Source: an uncultured Bacteroidales bacterium
Lineage (GTDB): Bacteria > Bacteroidota > Bacteroidia > Bacteroidales > UBA932
Length of the DNA stretch: 64,000 bases
Direction: 5' to 3'
Assembly (NCBI GenBank): GCA_944323345.1
Contig: CALUSC010000002.1
Coordinates: 62,001-126,000, forward strand
The notes under the pieces are model-generated. The model did not search any database. It had not been told where the DNA came from and saw only the letters and a list, made by a program, of their open reading frames with translations. Shown here piece after piece: positions 35,140-44,241 of the stretch; position 1 is the stretch's first letter, and each line of letters begins with the position of its first letter. Position numbers and translations under genes: made by a program.

Positions 35140-35703
35140 TTACTGTGCAGACTGCGCCTGTGCCTGACGGGCTGCCATGACAGACTCAAGAGTCTTGTCG
35201 GCAGGTATATTCAGGGCTGTCCTGGCTTCCGGTGTCAGATCTATGCTCTGGGTATCGTCCACATACAGAAGAGTGCTGGAATCATAAACGTAGATCACGC
35301 CTTTTTCCTTGGCCAGATTGCGGACTACATCCTGGGCTTTCTGGTAAATCGGAGTCATCAGGGTATTCTGGAGCTGATTCATATCCTGCTGGATAGCCTG
35401 CTGGAATTCCTGCACCCTGTTCTGGATTTCCATAAGTTCATTCTGTTTGCTCTCCCTTACCGCAGGAGTCCATGTAGCCTGCTTCTGCTCGAACTGGTCA
35501 TATTTGGACTGGAATTCGGATACCATGCTCGCGTATGTATCCTGAGCCTCTTTGTTTGCAGCCTCTAGCTGGACCATTGCAGAATCAGCCTCAGGCATGA
35601 GCTGTACCAGTTCTCCGAAATTTACATGTGCAAACTTTGTCTGCGCCGTTGCAGCAAGGCTGAACATTGCTGCAGCTGCTGCGATCAAAATAATTCTTTT
35701 CAT
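35140..35703 (-). CDS. skp: OmpH/Skp family periplasmic chaperone
   Basis: 187 residues. A signal peptide (IILIAAAAAMFSLAATAQ) is followed by TKFAHVNFGELVQLMPEADSA, the Skp core strand, and a long coiled-coil (about 45-130, glutamine- and glutamate-rich) that forms the tentacles. It holds unfolded outer-membrane proteins on their way to BamA. It is the last gene of the operon after bamA. A paralogue lies at 40866-41489. Confidence 0.9.
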   Translation of the reverse strand: MKRIILIAAAAAMFSLAATAQTKFAHVNFGELVQLMPEADSAMVQLEAANKEAQDTYASMVSEFQSKYDQFEQKQATWTPAVRESKQNELMEIQNRVQEFQQAIQQDMNQLQNTLMTPIYQKAQDVVRNLAKEKGVIYVYDSSTLLYVDDTQSIDLTPEARTALNIPADKTLESVMAARQAQAQSAQ

Positions 35704-35785
35704 ATTATTACAGTTATTACTTTCATACCGGCAAGAAGAAAAGCCTCTTCAATTCAATCTGCTAATATAATAATTTTTACACAAA

Positions 35786-38374
35786 TCAGAACTGCTGTCC
35801 TATGACAAAGTGGAACTGGCTTCCGCCATATACCGAATCATCGAATCCCCATCCCCAGTCGACGCCGAGCAGTCCGACCACAGGCAGATATACCCTGACG
35901 CCTACACCGGCAGACCTTTTGATCTGGAACGGATTGAAATCCCTGATATCCGACCAGCAGTTTCCTCCTTCGAGGAAAACAAGCGCAAATATGGTAGACT
36001 GCGGCTGGAGAATCACAGGATAACGCAGTTCGACGGTAAACTTGTCATAGACATTGCCTGAATAGGCATATCCCTGGGTACTGTACTGGGTAAGGGCATA
36101 AGGCGTGAGTGAATAGTTCTCATAACCTCTCAGCGATATGACTTCCTGTCCGTATGTGTTATATCCGGACATGCCGTCTCCTCCCAGAAGGAAGCCTTCG
36201 AACGGTGAATAGCCCCAGTTTCTGTTATAATAGCCGAGATAACCGAACTGCGCCCTGGCCATCAGGACAAGATCACCGACAAGCTTGGTATAAACCGTTC
36301 CCTTGAAAGACCATTTGTGATACTCGATCCACCGGTACCTGTCTTTCGAACTCTGCAGGTTGTAATCTATGTCTCTCCACGAATCCGCGATGGTAGGATT
36401 TCCGTTATCGTCCAGCACTCCCTTGTTCTTTTTACGGAGAAGCGAATACGGCGGAGTCAGCTGAAGCGACAGACTGAATTCGGAACCCTGTCTCGGATAT
36501 ATTATCTGGTCAGTCGAATTCCTGGACAGGCTGACTGTATAACTCAGGTTATGCGATATGCCGGTATCGAAAAGGAAACTTCCCGGCCACTGCTGCAGCC
36601 TGTAGGTCTGCCAGCTGAGCTGGTTATACAGGACGAAATAATTGTCCGGCCATTTCAGTCTGTTTCCGATTCCCGCAGCCAGACCGTACACCTCGAAAAA
36701 TTCATCGTTATTCAGCATTCCTAGAGCAAGATAAGAGTTGGTCTGTCTCGTATAATATGCCGAAATGCTCAGTGAAGTAGGTTTCTTGCCGAAAAGCCAC
36801 GGTTCCATGAAACTTGCCGAGAGACTCGTATAATATGTTCCGTTTGTCTGGAAACGTATGGCCAGATTCTGCGCATCGCCCAACGGCACCGGACGCCATG
36901 CCGACTTGTCGAAGAATCTCCTTGTGGAGAAGTTGTTGAAGCTGACGCCGACAGTCGCCACGAAGGTATTTCCGCCCCATCCTCCGGAAAGTTCCAGCTG
37001 GCTGGAAGGCTTCTCAGTGACATTGTATACCAGGTCGACGGTATTGTTCAGCTGGTTCGGTATGAAACTGTATCCCGATCCGTCCATTATTGCCTCCGGA
37101 TCGAACTGCCCCATGGAAGCTATTTCCCTGAGAGACCTCTCGAAATCGGTCTGTCTGAACAGATAGCCCGGCCTGGTGAATATCTGCCGGCGTATCACCC
37201 TCTCGTTGGTAAGATCGTTGCCGTTGATGATGATATTGTTCAGCGTTGCAGGTTTTCCTTCGATAATCCTCATTTCGACGTCGACGGAGTCTCCGTCGAT
37301 ATTCAGTTCCACAGGCATCAGGTTGAAGAACAGATAACCGTGGTCCCTGTACAGTTTCGTCACGTCGTACTCGTTCTGCTTGCCGCCTCCGAAAAGACGG
37401 TGCTCCATCGTCACGACATCATAGACGTCACCTTTCTGTATCATCAGGACACTGTTCAGATCGTCAGCGGAATATACCGAGTTTCCGGTCCACGTGATAT
37501 TCCTGAAATAATACTTCTTCCCTTCATCGATGGTAAAGTCGATTCTGAGACGGCCGGGTTCCACATAATATATGGTATCCTTTACTATCCTGGCGTCCCT
37601 GTATCCTGCCTCATTGAACGCACTGATCAGATTCTTCTTGTCGTTCTCGTATTCCTTTTCATTGAACTTCTTGGAACTGAAGAAATTTATAAGACGCTTG
37701 TCCTTGGTCTTCTTCATGGAACGCACGAGCTTGCTTTCCTTGACACTGAGACTGTCACCGAAAGTTATCGTCTGGATTTTCACCTTCGGGCCCCTGTTGA
37801 CGTTGAAATTCACTATTATGGCATTTTTCACCAGTGAATCTCGTCTGGTCGTGATCTTGACATCAGTCTGTAGAAAACCTTTTTCCTTGTAAAATCTCTT
37901 GATGATATCAGTGGAAGTCTTGGCTACATAATCGGAGAACTCACCTCCTCTCTTCAGATTCAGTTTATCCTGCAGTTCTTTCTGCTCCCCTGATTTCACT
38001 CCGGAATATGTCCATCTGGAAACCCTCGGACGCTCCACTATCCTGATTTTGAAATACGCCGTATCCCGAGTAGGAGTTATGGAATCTATGACCATGGAAA
38101 CATCTTCGAAAAACCGCTGGAGCCACAGTCTGGTCACGGCTGCTGACACTTCTTCTCCGGGAACCGTGACCCGGTATCCGGGCTCAAGGCCTGTAATATT
38201 CAGGATCTGACCAGAATTTATATATTTGTTGCCTTCAACAGAGATTCCGCCTATTACGTATTCTTTCGGATTATTGTAATCCACCGTTATATCCTTTTCG
38301 CTTTCCTGGGCTTTCAGACCAAGTCCCGACACGGCCAGAACAAGCAAAAAAGAAAAGAAACGCCCCATTCTCAT
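35786..38374 (-). CDS. bamA: Outer-membrane protein assembly factor BamA
   Basis: 862 residues. Signal peptide, then five POTRA domains (about 30-440, starting with YVIGGISVEGNKYINSGQIL) and an Omp85 barrel (about 450-862) ending VIGQQF with C-terminal phenylalanine. VRGxY/F lid-type sequence appears as SLRGYEN near 765. It catalyses insertion of beta-barrel proteins into the outer membrane. Between uppS and skp, as in many Bacteroidetes. Confidence 0.96.
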   Translation of the reverse strand: MRMGRFFSFLLVLAVSGLGLKAQESEKDITVDYNNPKEYVIGGISVEGNKYINSGQILNITGLEPGYRVTVPGEEVSAAVTRLWLQRFFEDVSMVIDSITPTRDTAYFKIRIVERPRVSRWTYSGVKSGEQKELQDKLNLKRGGEFSDYVAKTSTDIIKRFYKEKGFLQTDVKITTRRDSLVKNAIIVNFNVNRGPKVKIQTITFGDSLSVKESKLVRSMKKTKDKRLINFFSSKKFNEKEYENDKKNLISAFNEAGYRDARIVKDTIYYVEPGRLRIDFTIDEGKKYYFRNITWTGNSVYSADDLNSVLMIQKGDVYDVVTMEHRLFGGGKQNEYDVTKLYRDHGYLFFNLMPVELNIDGDSVDVEMRIIEGKPATLNNIIINGNDLTNERVIRRQIFTRPGYLFRQTDFERSLREIASMGQFDPEAIMDGSGYSFIPNQLNNTVDLVYNVTEKPSSQLELSGGWGGNTFVATVGVSFNNFSTRRFFDKSAWRPVPLGDAQNLAIRFQTNGTYYTSLSASFMEPWLFGKKPTSLSISAYYTRQTNSYLALGMLNNDEFFEVYGLAAGIGNRLKWPDNYFVLYNQLSWQTYRLQQWPGSFLFDTGISHNLSYTVSLSRNSTDQIIYPRQGSEFSLSLQLTPPYSLLRKKNKGVLDDNGNPTIADSWRDIDYNLQSSKDRYRWIEYHKWSFKGTVYTKLVGDLVLMARAQFGYLGYYNRNWGYSPFEGFLLGGDGMSGYNTYGQEVISLRGYENYSLTPYALTQYSTQGYAYSGNVYDKFTVELRYPVILQPQSTIFALVFLEGGNCWSDIRDFNPFQIKRSAGVGVRVYLPVVGLLGVDWGWGFDDSVYGGSQFHFVIGQQF

Positions 38375-38412
38375 TTTTCTAACATAAATTCAAGGTTGCA
38401 AATATAAAGCAT

Positions 38413-39135
38413 TTATTTAACTTTCCCATAGCGCCGGTCCCTTTTTGAATATGCCTGAAGCGCGGAACGGAATTCCTGTTTTCTGAAATCAGGCCACAGG
38501 ATATCGCTGAAAAGTAGCTCCGAATAAGCTCCCTGCCACAAGAGATAATTGCTGATCCGCTGCTCTCCGGAAGTCCTTATGATAAGATCAGGGTCGGGAA
38601 TCCCGTCAGTGACCAGATAACGGTCAAAGCCGTCCACATCCATATTCATCAGTTTCTCCGAATCTTCAGGATGAGAGAGTACTTCCGCGGCAAATTTCTT
38701 TGCAGCCTGGAGGATATCCCACTTGCCGCTATAACTCAGAAAGACGATCAGTGTCAGCCTGTCATTCATTCGGGTCTTCTCCATACAGTCGTCGATCATG
38801 GCATTCAGTTTGTCCGAGAGCCTCTCGCGATGTCCCAGGACCATAAAACGGATGCCGTTGCTGAGAAAATTCGAGAGTTCTTCCATCATAGACTTGAACA
38901 TCAGTTCCATAAGAGCGTTGACCTCTTCCTGCGGCCGTCCCCAGTTCTCCTCCGAAAAAGCATAAAGAGACAAATATCTGACACCGCATTCCACTGCAGC
39001 TTCCGTACACGCACGTACACTTTCCACCCCTTCGATATGCCCTGCAGCCCTGTCCAGGTCCTTCTCCTTTGCCCATCTTCCGTTTCCGTCCATGATGATG
39101 GAAACATGGACCGGTACATTATTCGTATTTTCCAT
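38413..39135 (-). CDS. uppS: Undecaprenyl diphosphate synthase
   Basis: 240 residues. HVSIIMDGNGRWA near 10-22 (catalytic Asp16), the GVRYLSLYAFSEENWGR segment near 70 and the RTSGEQRISNYLLWQGAYSEL C-terminal signature define cis-prenyltransferases. It makes the C55 lipid carrier for peptidoglycan and glycan assembly. Starts 7 bases after nadK and is followed by bamA. Confidence 0.97.
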   Translation of the reverse strand: MENTNNVPVHVSIIMDGNGRWAKEKDLDRAAGHIEGVESVRACTEAAVECGVRYLSLYAFSEENWGRPQEEVNALMELMFKSMMEELSNFLSNGIRFMVLGHRERLSDKLNAMIDDCMEKTRMNDRLTLIVFLSYSGKWDILQAAKKFAAEVLSHPEDSEKLMNMDVDGFDRYLVTDGIPDPDLIIRTSGEQRISNYLLWQGAYSELLFSDILWPDFRKQEFRSALQAYSKRDRRYGKVK

Positions 39136-39142
39136 AAGCCGA

Positions 39143-39967
39143 TTATCTTCCGTTTCTGATATCTTCTCCCCAGAATAATTTGGTGGTAAGCGCTTTGATA
39201 AAATTGGAACTGCACAGACGGATTCGCTTAAGCGAAAACCGTGCCATCGAAATATCCATCTTCAGGCCTGTGGAGACTTCGAGACTCCGGTTGTCTATCG
39301 TCAGGAACACTTTCTCGTCCCTGGCTCTGAGAGACAGCGAGATTTCCGAAGTGACCGGAACCACAAGCGGGCGCACGTTAAGGTTGTGAGGTGCGATAGG
39401 AGACACTATGAGGACTTTCGAGTCCGGCATGACGATAGGACCACCTACGCTGAGAGAGTACGCTGTCGACCCGGAACTGGTAGCTACCAGAAGACCGTCC
39501 GCCCAATATGTAGGCAGAGGATTCCCGTCTATGCTGACATCGATGCCGAGCATTGCAGGTCCGGCCCTGTGAATGGTTATTTCATTCAATGCATAAGGAT
39601 ACATCTGCATCAGGGCATCGTCTGTCTCTCCGGAAAACGACGCTTTCAGCAGTATCCTTTCCTCAATGGTATATTTTCCCGCCATTACTTCATCCACGGC
39701 CTCGTCAGGAGTGTTCTCCGACAAAAAGCCAAGGCGTCCGAGATTCACGCCGAGGACAGGGATACCCTTGTCTCCGACCAATACGGCCGAGGACAGGAAA
39801 GTCCCGTCTCCGCCGACACTCACGAAAATATCCGTATCATCCGCAATGCCGGAATTTTCGCCGGCCTCATAAACTTCCGCCCCGCGGCTCCTGAACCTGT
39901 CCATCAGGCCCAGATAGCGCGCATCCTTTTCCAGATTCCGGTTTCTCAGGTAAACAGCGATTTTCAT
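39143..39967 (-). CDS. nadK: NAD kinase
   Basis: 274 residues. The GGDGTFLSSAV motif near 52 and the GSTAYSLSVGGPIVMPDSK segment near 168 are diagnostic. It phosphorylates NAD to NADP. First gene of a leftward operon with uppS, bamA and skp; a TAATTTTG box lies 21 bases upstream. Confidence 0.96.
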   Translation of the reverse strand: MKIAVYLRNRNLEKDARYLGLMDRFRSRGAEVYEAGENSGIADDTDIFVSVGGDGTFLSSAVLVGDKGIPVLGVNLGRLGFLSENTPDEAVDEVMAGKYTIEERILLKASFSGETDDALMQMYPYALNEITIHRAGPAMLGIDVSIDGNPLPTYWADGLLVATSSGSTAYSLSVGGPIVMPDSKVLIVSPIAPHNLNVRPLVVPVTSEISLSLRARDEKVFLTIDNRSLEVSTGLKMDISMARFSLKRIRLCSSNFIKALTTKLFWGEDIRNGR

Positions 39968-39987
39968 ATATGCTACGATTCAGACTC

Positions 39988-39995
39988 CAAAATTA
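39988..39995 (-). promoter_or_regulatory. -7 promoter box for the nadK-uppS-bamA-skp operon
   Basis: Minus-strand TAATTTTG in the divergent region with pdxJ; predicted leader about 14 bases. Confidence 0.5.
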
Positions 39996-40036
39996 CATTT
40001 ATTTCCAAGAAGCCGAGTAATATTTCCAATATTTTG

Positions 40037-40044
40037 TAATTTTG
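40037..40044 (+). promoter_or_regulatory. -7 promoter box for pdxJ
   Basis: TAATTTTG, 25 bases before the ATG at 40069. It overlaps the TTG at which the longest open frame starts, ruling that start out. Confidence 0.55.
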
Positions 40045-40068
40045 CCGTCGATTTCAACTGACGGTAAA

Positions 40069-40788
40069 ATGACCAGACTTAGTGTCAATATAAACAAGAT
40101 AGCGACTATCAGGAATTCCAGAGGCGGGAACATGCCCGATGTGGAAAAAGCCGCCGTCGACTGCGAAAGATTCGGAGCGGAAGGCATCACTGTCCACCCC
40201 AGGCCCGATGAAAGACACATAAGATATTCCGATGTCAGGGCCATCAAGCCTCTGCTGCATACCGAACTGAACATAGAAGGAAATCCTATTCCGTCTTTCG
40301 TGGACCTGGTCATGGAGACCAGGCCGGCACAGGTGACCCTGGTACCGGACGCGGCCGATGCCATTACCTCCAATGCAGGATGGGACACCTTGAAAAACAA
40401 GGACTTTCTGACAGAAATATGCTCTGAATTCAAAAAATACGGCATCCGCACTTCCATATTCATAGATCCTGACCCCGTCATGGCGGAAGGTGCGGCTGAA
40501 TGCGGCTGCGACAGAGTGGAGCTTTACACCGAAGCATACGCCAGGAATTACGGAATATCCCGGGAGAAAGCCATAGAACCGTACCTGCTGACAGCGGAAA
40601 AAGCCAGGGAATGCGGTCTGGGCCTGAATGCGGGGCATGACCTGAACCTGACAAATCTCGAATATTATATAAGATGTATCCCCTGGACCGATGAAGTTTC
40701 CATCGGTCATGCCATCATCTGCGATGCATTGTATATTGGGCTGGAGAAAACCATCGGGGCATATCTTTCCAAAATCAAAATATTCTGA
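40069..40788 (+). CDS. pdxJ: Pyridoxine 5'-phosphate synthase
   Basis: 239 residues from ATG 40069, the usual length. MTRLSVNINKIATIRNSRGG, GITVHPRPDERHIRYSDV near 48 and GLNAGHDLNLTNL near 188 are PdxJ signatures. It condenses 3-amino-2-oxopropyl phosphate with deoxyxylulose phosphate in the DXP-dependent route to vitamin B6. The longer frame begins with TTG inside the promoter box and is not used. Divergent from nadK. Confidence 0.96.
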   Translation: MTRLSVNINKIATIRNSRGGNMPDVEKAAVDCERFGAEGITVHPRPDERHIRYSDVRAIKPLLHTELNIEGNPIPSFVDLVMETRPAQVTLVPDAADAITSNAGWDTLKNKDFLTEICSEFKKYGIRTSIFIDPDPVMAEGAAECGCDRVELYTEAYARNYGISREKAIEPYLLTAEKARECGLGLNAGHDLNLTNLEYYIRCIPWTDEVSIGHAIICDALYIGLEKTIGAYLSKIKIF

Positions 40789-40789
40789 C

Positions 40790-40797
40790 TATATTTG
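40790..40797 (+). promoter_or_regulatory. -7 promoter box for the second OmpH gene
   Basis: TATATTTG directly after the pdxJ stop codon. The leader, about 60 bases, contains the hairpin at 40809-40830. Confidence 0.6.
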
Positions 40798-40808
40798 CAT
40801 GATTGCGT

Positions 40809-40830
40809 GTCATGCGTCCAGCCGCATGAC
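40809..40830 (+). promoter_or_regulatory. Stem-loop in the leader of the second OmpH gene
   Basis: Perfect 8-base-pair stem (40809-40816 with 40823-40830), 6-base loop, beginning about 5 bases after the predicted transcript start. Same arrangement as in the recA and rplY leaders. Confidence 0.5.
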
Positions 40831-40865
40831 CGCCGGAAACAGAAAAATAATACATTGAAAAAAAT

Positions 40866-41489
40866 ATGAAAAACACACCACTTATTCTCAGCATCATCGC
40901 TGTCGTTGTTGCTGTTGCAGGATGCGTATGGGCTGCCGTTAAAAGCCCTGTAAGCGATAGAAACTCATTGCCAGCAGGGTCTGACTCGACTTATGTAGCT
41001 ACCGCCACATCGGGTATCGTATATATCGACCTCGACAGGATCATCCAGGAATACGATATGGCAAGCGATCTCGGAGCCGTGGTAGAGACCAAGGTCAAGA
41101 ACATACAGGACGAAGTGAACAGAAGGGGAAAACAGCTCGAAAACGAGATGATCGACTTCCAGAACAAGATCAACAAAGGGCTCATAACACGTTCCGTAGC
41201 GGAAGTCCAGAGTCAGGACCTGCAGAAAAAGCAGGCTGAATTCAACGAGTACGCCAACCAGAAGAACAACGAAGTCATCGAGGAACAGACTGTCATGATG
41301 AACCAGATAGCTGATGCCATACAGACTTTCATGGACAAATACAACAAGGAGAAAAAATACACCATGATCCTCACCAACCAGAGCGGTGTACCTGTCATCT
41401 CCGCAGATCCGTCCCTCGACATTACAAATGATGTCATCGCCAGACTCAACGAGGAATACATCAAGGAAAAGAACAAAAACAACAAATAA
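40866..41489 (+). CDS. OmpH/Skp-like protein, membrane- or lipid-anchored
   Basis: 207 residues. A hydrophobic N-terminus (LILSIIAVVVAVAGCVWAAV) contains a possible lipobox with Cys20 but could be an uncleaved anchor. GIVYIDLDRIIQEYDMASDL near 50 is the OmpH core, then a long coiled-coil (about 70-160) and the conserved YTMILTNQSGVPVISADPSLDITNDV C-terminal strand block. It is probably a periplasmic chaperone paralogous to Skp. Ends exactly where the glycosyltransferase frame begins. Confidence 0.85.
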   Translation: MKNTPLILSIIAVVVAVAGCVWAAVKSPVSDRNSLPAGSDSTYVATATSGIVYIDLDRIIQEYDMASDLGAVVETKVKNIQDEVNRRGKQLENEMIDFQNKINKGLITRSVAEVQSQDLQKKQAEFNEYANQKNNEVIEEQTVMMNQIADAIQTFMDKYNKEKKYTMILTNQSGVPVISADPSLDITNDVIARLNEEYIKEKNKNNK

Positions 41490-42608
41490 TTGAAAATAGC
41501 CATATTGTCCTGCTTCTACCCTTACAGGGGAGGGATATCCCAGTTCAATGCCTGTCTGTATGAAGAACTGGGGAAGGAAAACATTGTCAAAGCCTTCAAT
41601 TTCTCCAGACAATATCCTGAATTTCTCTTTCCAGGCAAGACGCAGTATGTGACAGATGATGACGAGGCCGTGAAAATCGACAGCGAAAGGCTGTTGGACA
41701 CGGCCAATCCTTTTTCATATATGGCTACCCTGAAGAAAATACGGGAGTGGGGACCGGATCTGCTCATAGTACGGTACTGGATGTCATGGTTCGCCCCGTC
41801 GCTCGGCTATGTGACACGCGGGATGAAGGGCAGATGCAAGGTCATATCCATTCTGGACAACGTGATACCGCATGAACCGCGTTTCTTCGACAGGCCGTTC
41901 ACCGGATATTTTCTGAAAGGCAGCGACGGATGTGTGACTTTGTGTGAAGCTGTAGCAGAAGATTTGCTGAAAATAAAGCCTGACGCGAGATACAGGGTAC
42001 TCCCGCACCCTCTGTATTCGCACTTCGGGAAGAAAAAAGACCGTACTGAAGCCGAGAAGGCGCTCGGACTCGATCACGGGAAGAAAAATATTCTGTTTTT
42101 CGGTCTTATCCGAGAGTATAAGGGACTCGATATCCTGATAGAAGCATTCTCCAGGCTCGGCGATGATTACCAGCTCATAATTGCCGGCGAACCGTACGGT
42201 CCTTTCGACAAATATGCAGAACTGATAGAAAAGTCGGGCAAGGAGCGTATCCATACCTTCCTCCACTATATCAAGGATTCGGAAGTGTCCGATTTCTTTT
42301 CCGCCGCAGACATAGCCGTACTCCCGTACAGGAGCGCGACGCAAAGCGGCATCAGTTCGGTTTCATACCATTTTGAAGTGCCTATGATAGTCACAGATGT
42401 AGGAGGGCTGAAAGAAACCATAGGCGACAAAGGTACCGGTATCGTATCCCCTGAAATATCGCCTGAAGCCATAAAGGCCGAAATAGTCAGGTACTTCGCG
42501 AACCCGGAAATCAGGGAGAGCTGTGTTCTCAACATCCGTAAAGCCAAGAAGGAACTGTCCTGGGAGACATTCTGCTCAGGACTGATAGATTTCAGCGAAA
42601 CATTATAA
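41490..42608 (+). CDS. GT4 family glycosyltransferase, TTG start
   Basis: 372 residues. GT-B fold: N-terminal KIAILSCFYPYRGGISQFNA and C-terminal NILFFGLIREYKGLDILIEA near 204 followed by VLPYRSATQSG near 286 with the acidic and glycine pattern of GT4 donors (UDP- or GDP-sugar). The only possible initiator is TTG immediately after the in-frame stop of the OmpH gene; the next ATG would remove the first strand. Purine-rich sequence 20 or so bases upstream gives a weak ribosome site. Acceptor unknown; a cell-envelope glycan is likely. Confidence 0.85.
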   Translation: MKIAILSCFYPYRGGISQFNACLYEELGKENIVKAFNFSRQYPEFLFPGKTQYVTDDDEAVKIDSERLLDTANPFSYMATLKKIREWGPDLLIVRYWMSWFAPSLGYVTRGMKGRCKVISILDNVIPHEPRFFDRPFTGYFLKGSDGCVTLCEAVAEDLLKIKPDARYRVLPHPLYSHFGKKKDRTEAEKALGLDHGKKNILFFGLIREYKGLDILIEAFSRLGDDYQLIIAGEPYGPFDKYAELIEKSGKERIHTFLHYIKDSEVSDFFSAADIAVLPYRSATQSGISSVSYHFEVPMIVTDVGGLKETIGDKGTGIVSPEISPEAIKAEIVRYFANPEIRESCVLNIRKAKKELSWETFCSGLIDFSETL

Positions 42609-42618
42609 AGTCTTACTG

Positions 42619-44241
42619 ATGAAATACCTGTTAAATATCCTGATATCGGCTGTTCTGGCCGCCGTCACCTGCAGCGGACTTGCTGCGCAGGAATATACGC
42701 CTGTCCCGGTAACGATATCGAAGGAAAAAGTAAAAGTCGACGGAAGAATCTATTATTCCCACATCGTACTGGAGAGGCAGACACTGTATTCTATCTGCAA
42801 AGCTTACGGCGTCACTCTCGAACAGCTATACGAGGCAAACCCGGCCCTGAAGGAAAACGGACTGAAAAAGAATGCCATAATACTCATTCCGGCAGCGGAT
42901 GTCAAGAAAAGCGTATCAGACAGGAAACTGCCGAAAGACTATATAATACATACTGTAAAATGGTATGAGGACCTCGATGTCATCGCCGGCAAATACGGAG
43001 TGACAGTGGAGGCCATAATGAATGCGAACGGACTCACAGGGCGCAAACTGTCCAGACGGCAGAAACTCAGGATTCCTATGGGTCCTGTCCTGCATACTGC
43101 GGCTGCAGATTCCGTATCCGCGGCAGATACTTCCGCAGGGAACACGACTCCTGCAGTAGCGGCGGACAAGAAAAAAGACAAGTTGAACGCCGTTCTCCTC
43201 ATGCCATTCAATGCTTCAGGAGAAAAACCGCGCACGGGAAGCATTGATTTCTATTGCGGGATGCTCATGGCTGTAAAGCAGATAGGAGACAGCGGCATAA
43301 GTATTGACCTCAGTGTATATGACATTGACGGCGGCCTGCCGTCGGCCGGGGACAAAATAGGCGAAAGCGACATAATAATAGGACCGGTTTCAGCTTCCTC
43401 GCTGTCGGATGTCATGGCAATATGCCCGATTAATTCCGGAATAGTTTCCCCTCTGGACCATAAGGCAGAGTATCTGGCCGGAAATCACAGCAATTTCATC
43501 CAGGCCCCTACGTCCACGCTTGTCCTGTATGAAGACCTGGCCAGATGGATAAAGGAAGAAAGAAAAGATACCAGCGAAAGAGTGGTGGTCATCTATGAAA
43601 AAGGTTCACGCAAGATAGAAGAGATGGCAGCCATGAATACCATACTGGAAAAAGACGGCATCCCGTTCAGTTCGTTCTCATACAGCATTCTGGAAGGCAG
43701 AGACATTCAGGAACCGCTAATGGGCATGATGAGCATGACAGCTCCGAACAGGGTCCTGGTAATGTCTGAAAGCGAGGCTTTCGTGAATGACGTGGTAAGG
43801 AATCTCAATCTTCTGATACACTCCGAATATGATATCGTGCTGTACGGACCATCGAAAATCAGAAGTTTCGAAACCATAGAAGTGGACAATCTGCATAATA
43901 CCGGACTCCACACATCCGTAGCATATTTCGTGGACTATGAAAGTCAGAAAGTAAAGGACTTTGTCAAGAAATACAGAGCTCTTTACAACACGGAACCGAC
44001 ACCGTATGCATTCCAGGGATATGATATCGCATCATATTTTCTCGGCATGTGCACAAAATACGGTGAAGACTGGGAAAGACATCTGGAGACTGACGCTGAG
44101 TCCCTCCTTCAGGCAGATTTCAAGTTTGTAAAGGCCGGTGAAAAAGGAGGATTCGTAAATACGGGAGCCAGACGGATAGTTTACGGGCCGGACTACACTA
44201 TCACGCTGTGCGGAGACGGGCTATCTGGCGGAAAGGAGTGA
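42619..44241 (+). CDS. LysM-domain protein with periplasmic-binding fold
   Basis: 540 residues. Signal peptide (LLNILISAVLAAVTCSGLAAQ), two LysM repeats (about 47-91 and 112-154, for example TLYSICKAYGVTLEQLYEANP and YGVTVEAIMNANG), an alanine- and threonine-rich linker (155-190), then a type 1 periplasmic-binding-like domain (about 195-540). LysM binds peptidoglycan. The C-terminal domain resembles branched-chain amino acid binding proteins, but no transporter is nearby, so the binding partner is unknown. The 3' end overlaps recN by 21 bases on the opposite strand. Confidence 0.85.
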   Translation: MKYLLNILISAVLAAVTCSGLAAQEYTPVPVTISKEKVKVDGRIYYSHIVLERQTLYSICKAYGVTLEQLYEANPALKENGLKKNAIILIPAADVKKSVSDRKLPKDYIIHTVKWYEDLDVIAGKYGVTVEAIMNANGLTGRKLSRRQKLRIPMGPVLHTAAADSVSAADTSAGNTTPAVAADKKKDKLNAVLLMPFNASGEKPRTGSIDFYCGMLMAVKQIGDSGISIDLSVYDIDGGLPSAGDKIGESDIIIGPVSASSLSDVMAICPINSGIVSPLDHKAEYLAGNHSNFIQAPTSTLVLYEDLARWIKEERKDTSERVVVIYEKGSRKIEEMAAMNTILEKDGIPFSSFSYSILEGRDIQEPLMGMMSMTAPNRVLVMSESEAFVNDVVRNLNLLIHSEYDIVLYGPSKIRSFETIEVDNLHNTGLHTSVAYFVDYESQKVKDFVKKYRALYNTEPTPYAFQGYDIASYFLGMCTKYGEDWERHLETDAESLLQADFKFVKAGEKGGFVNTGARRIVYGPDYTITLCGDGLSGGKE

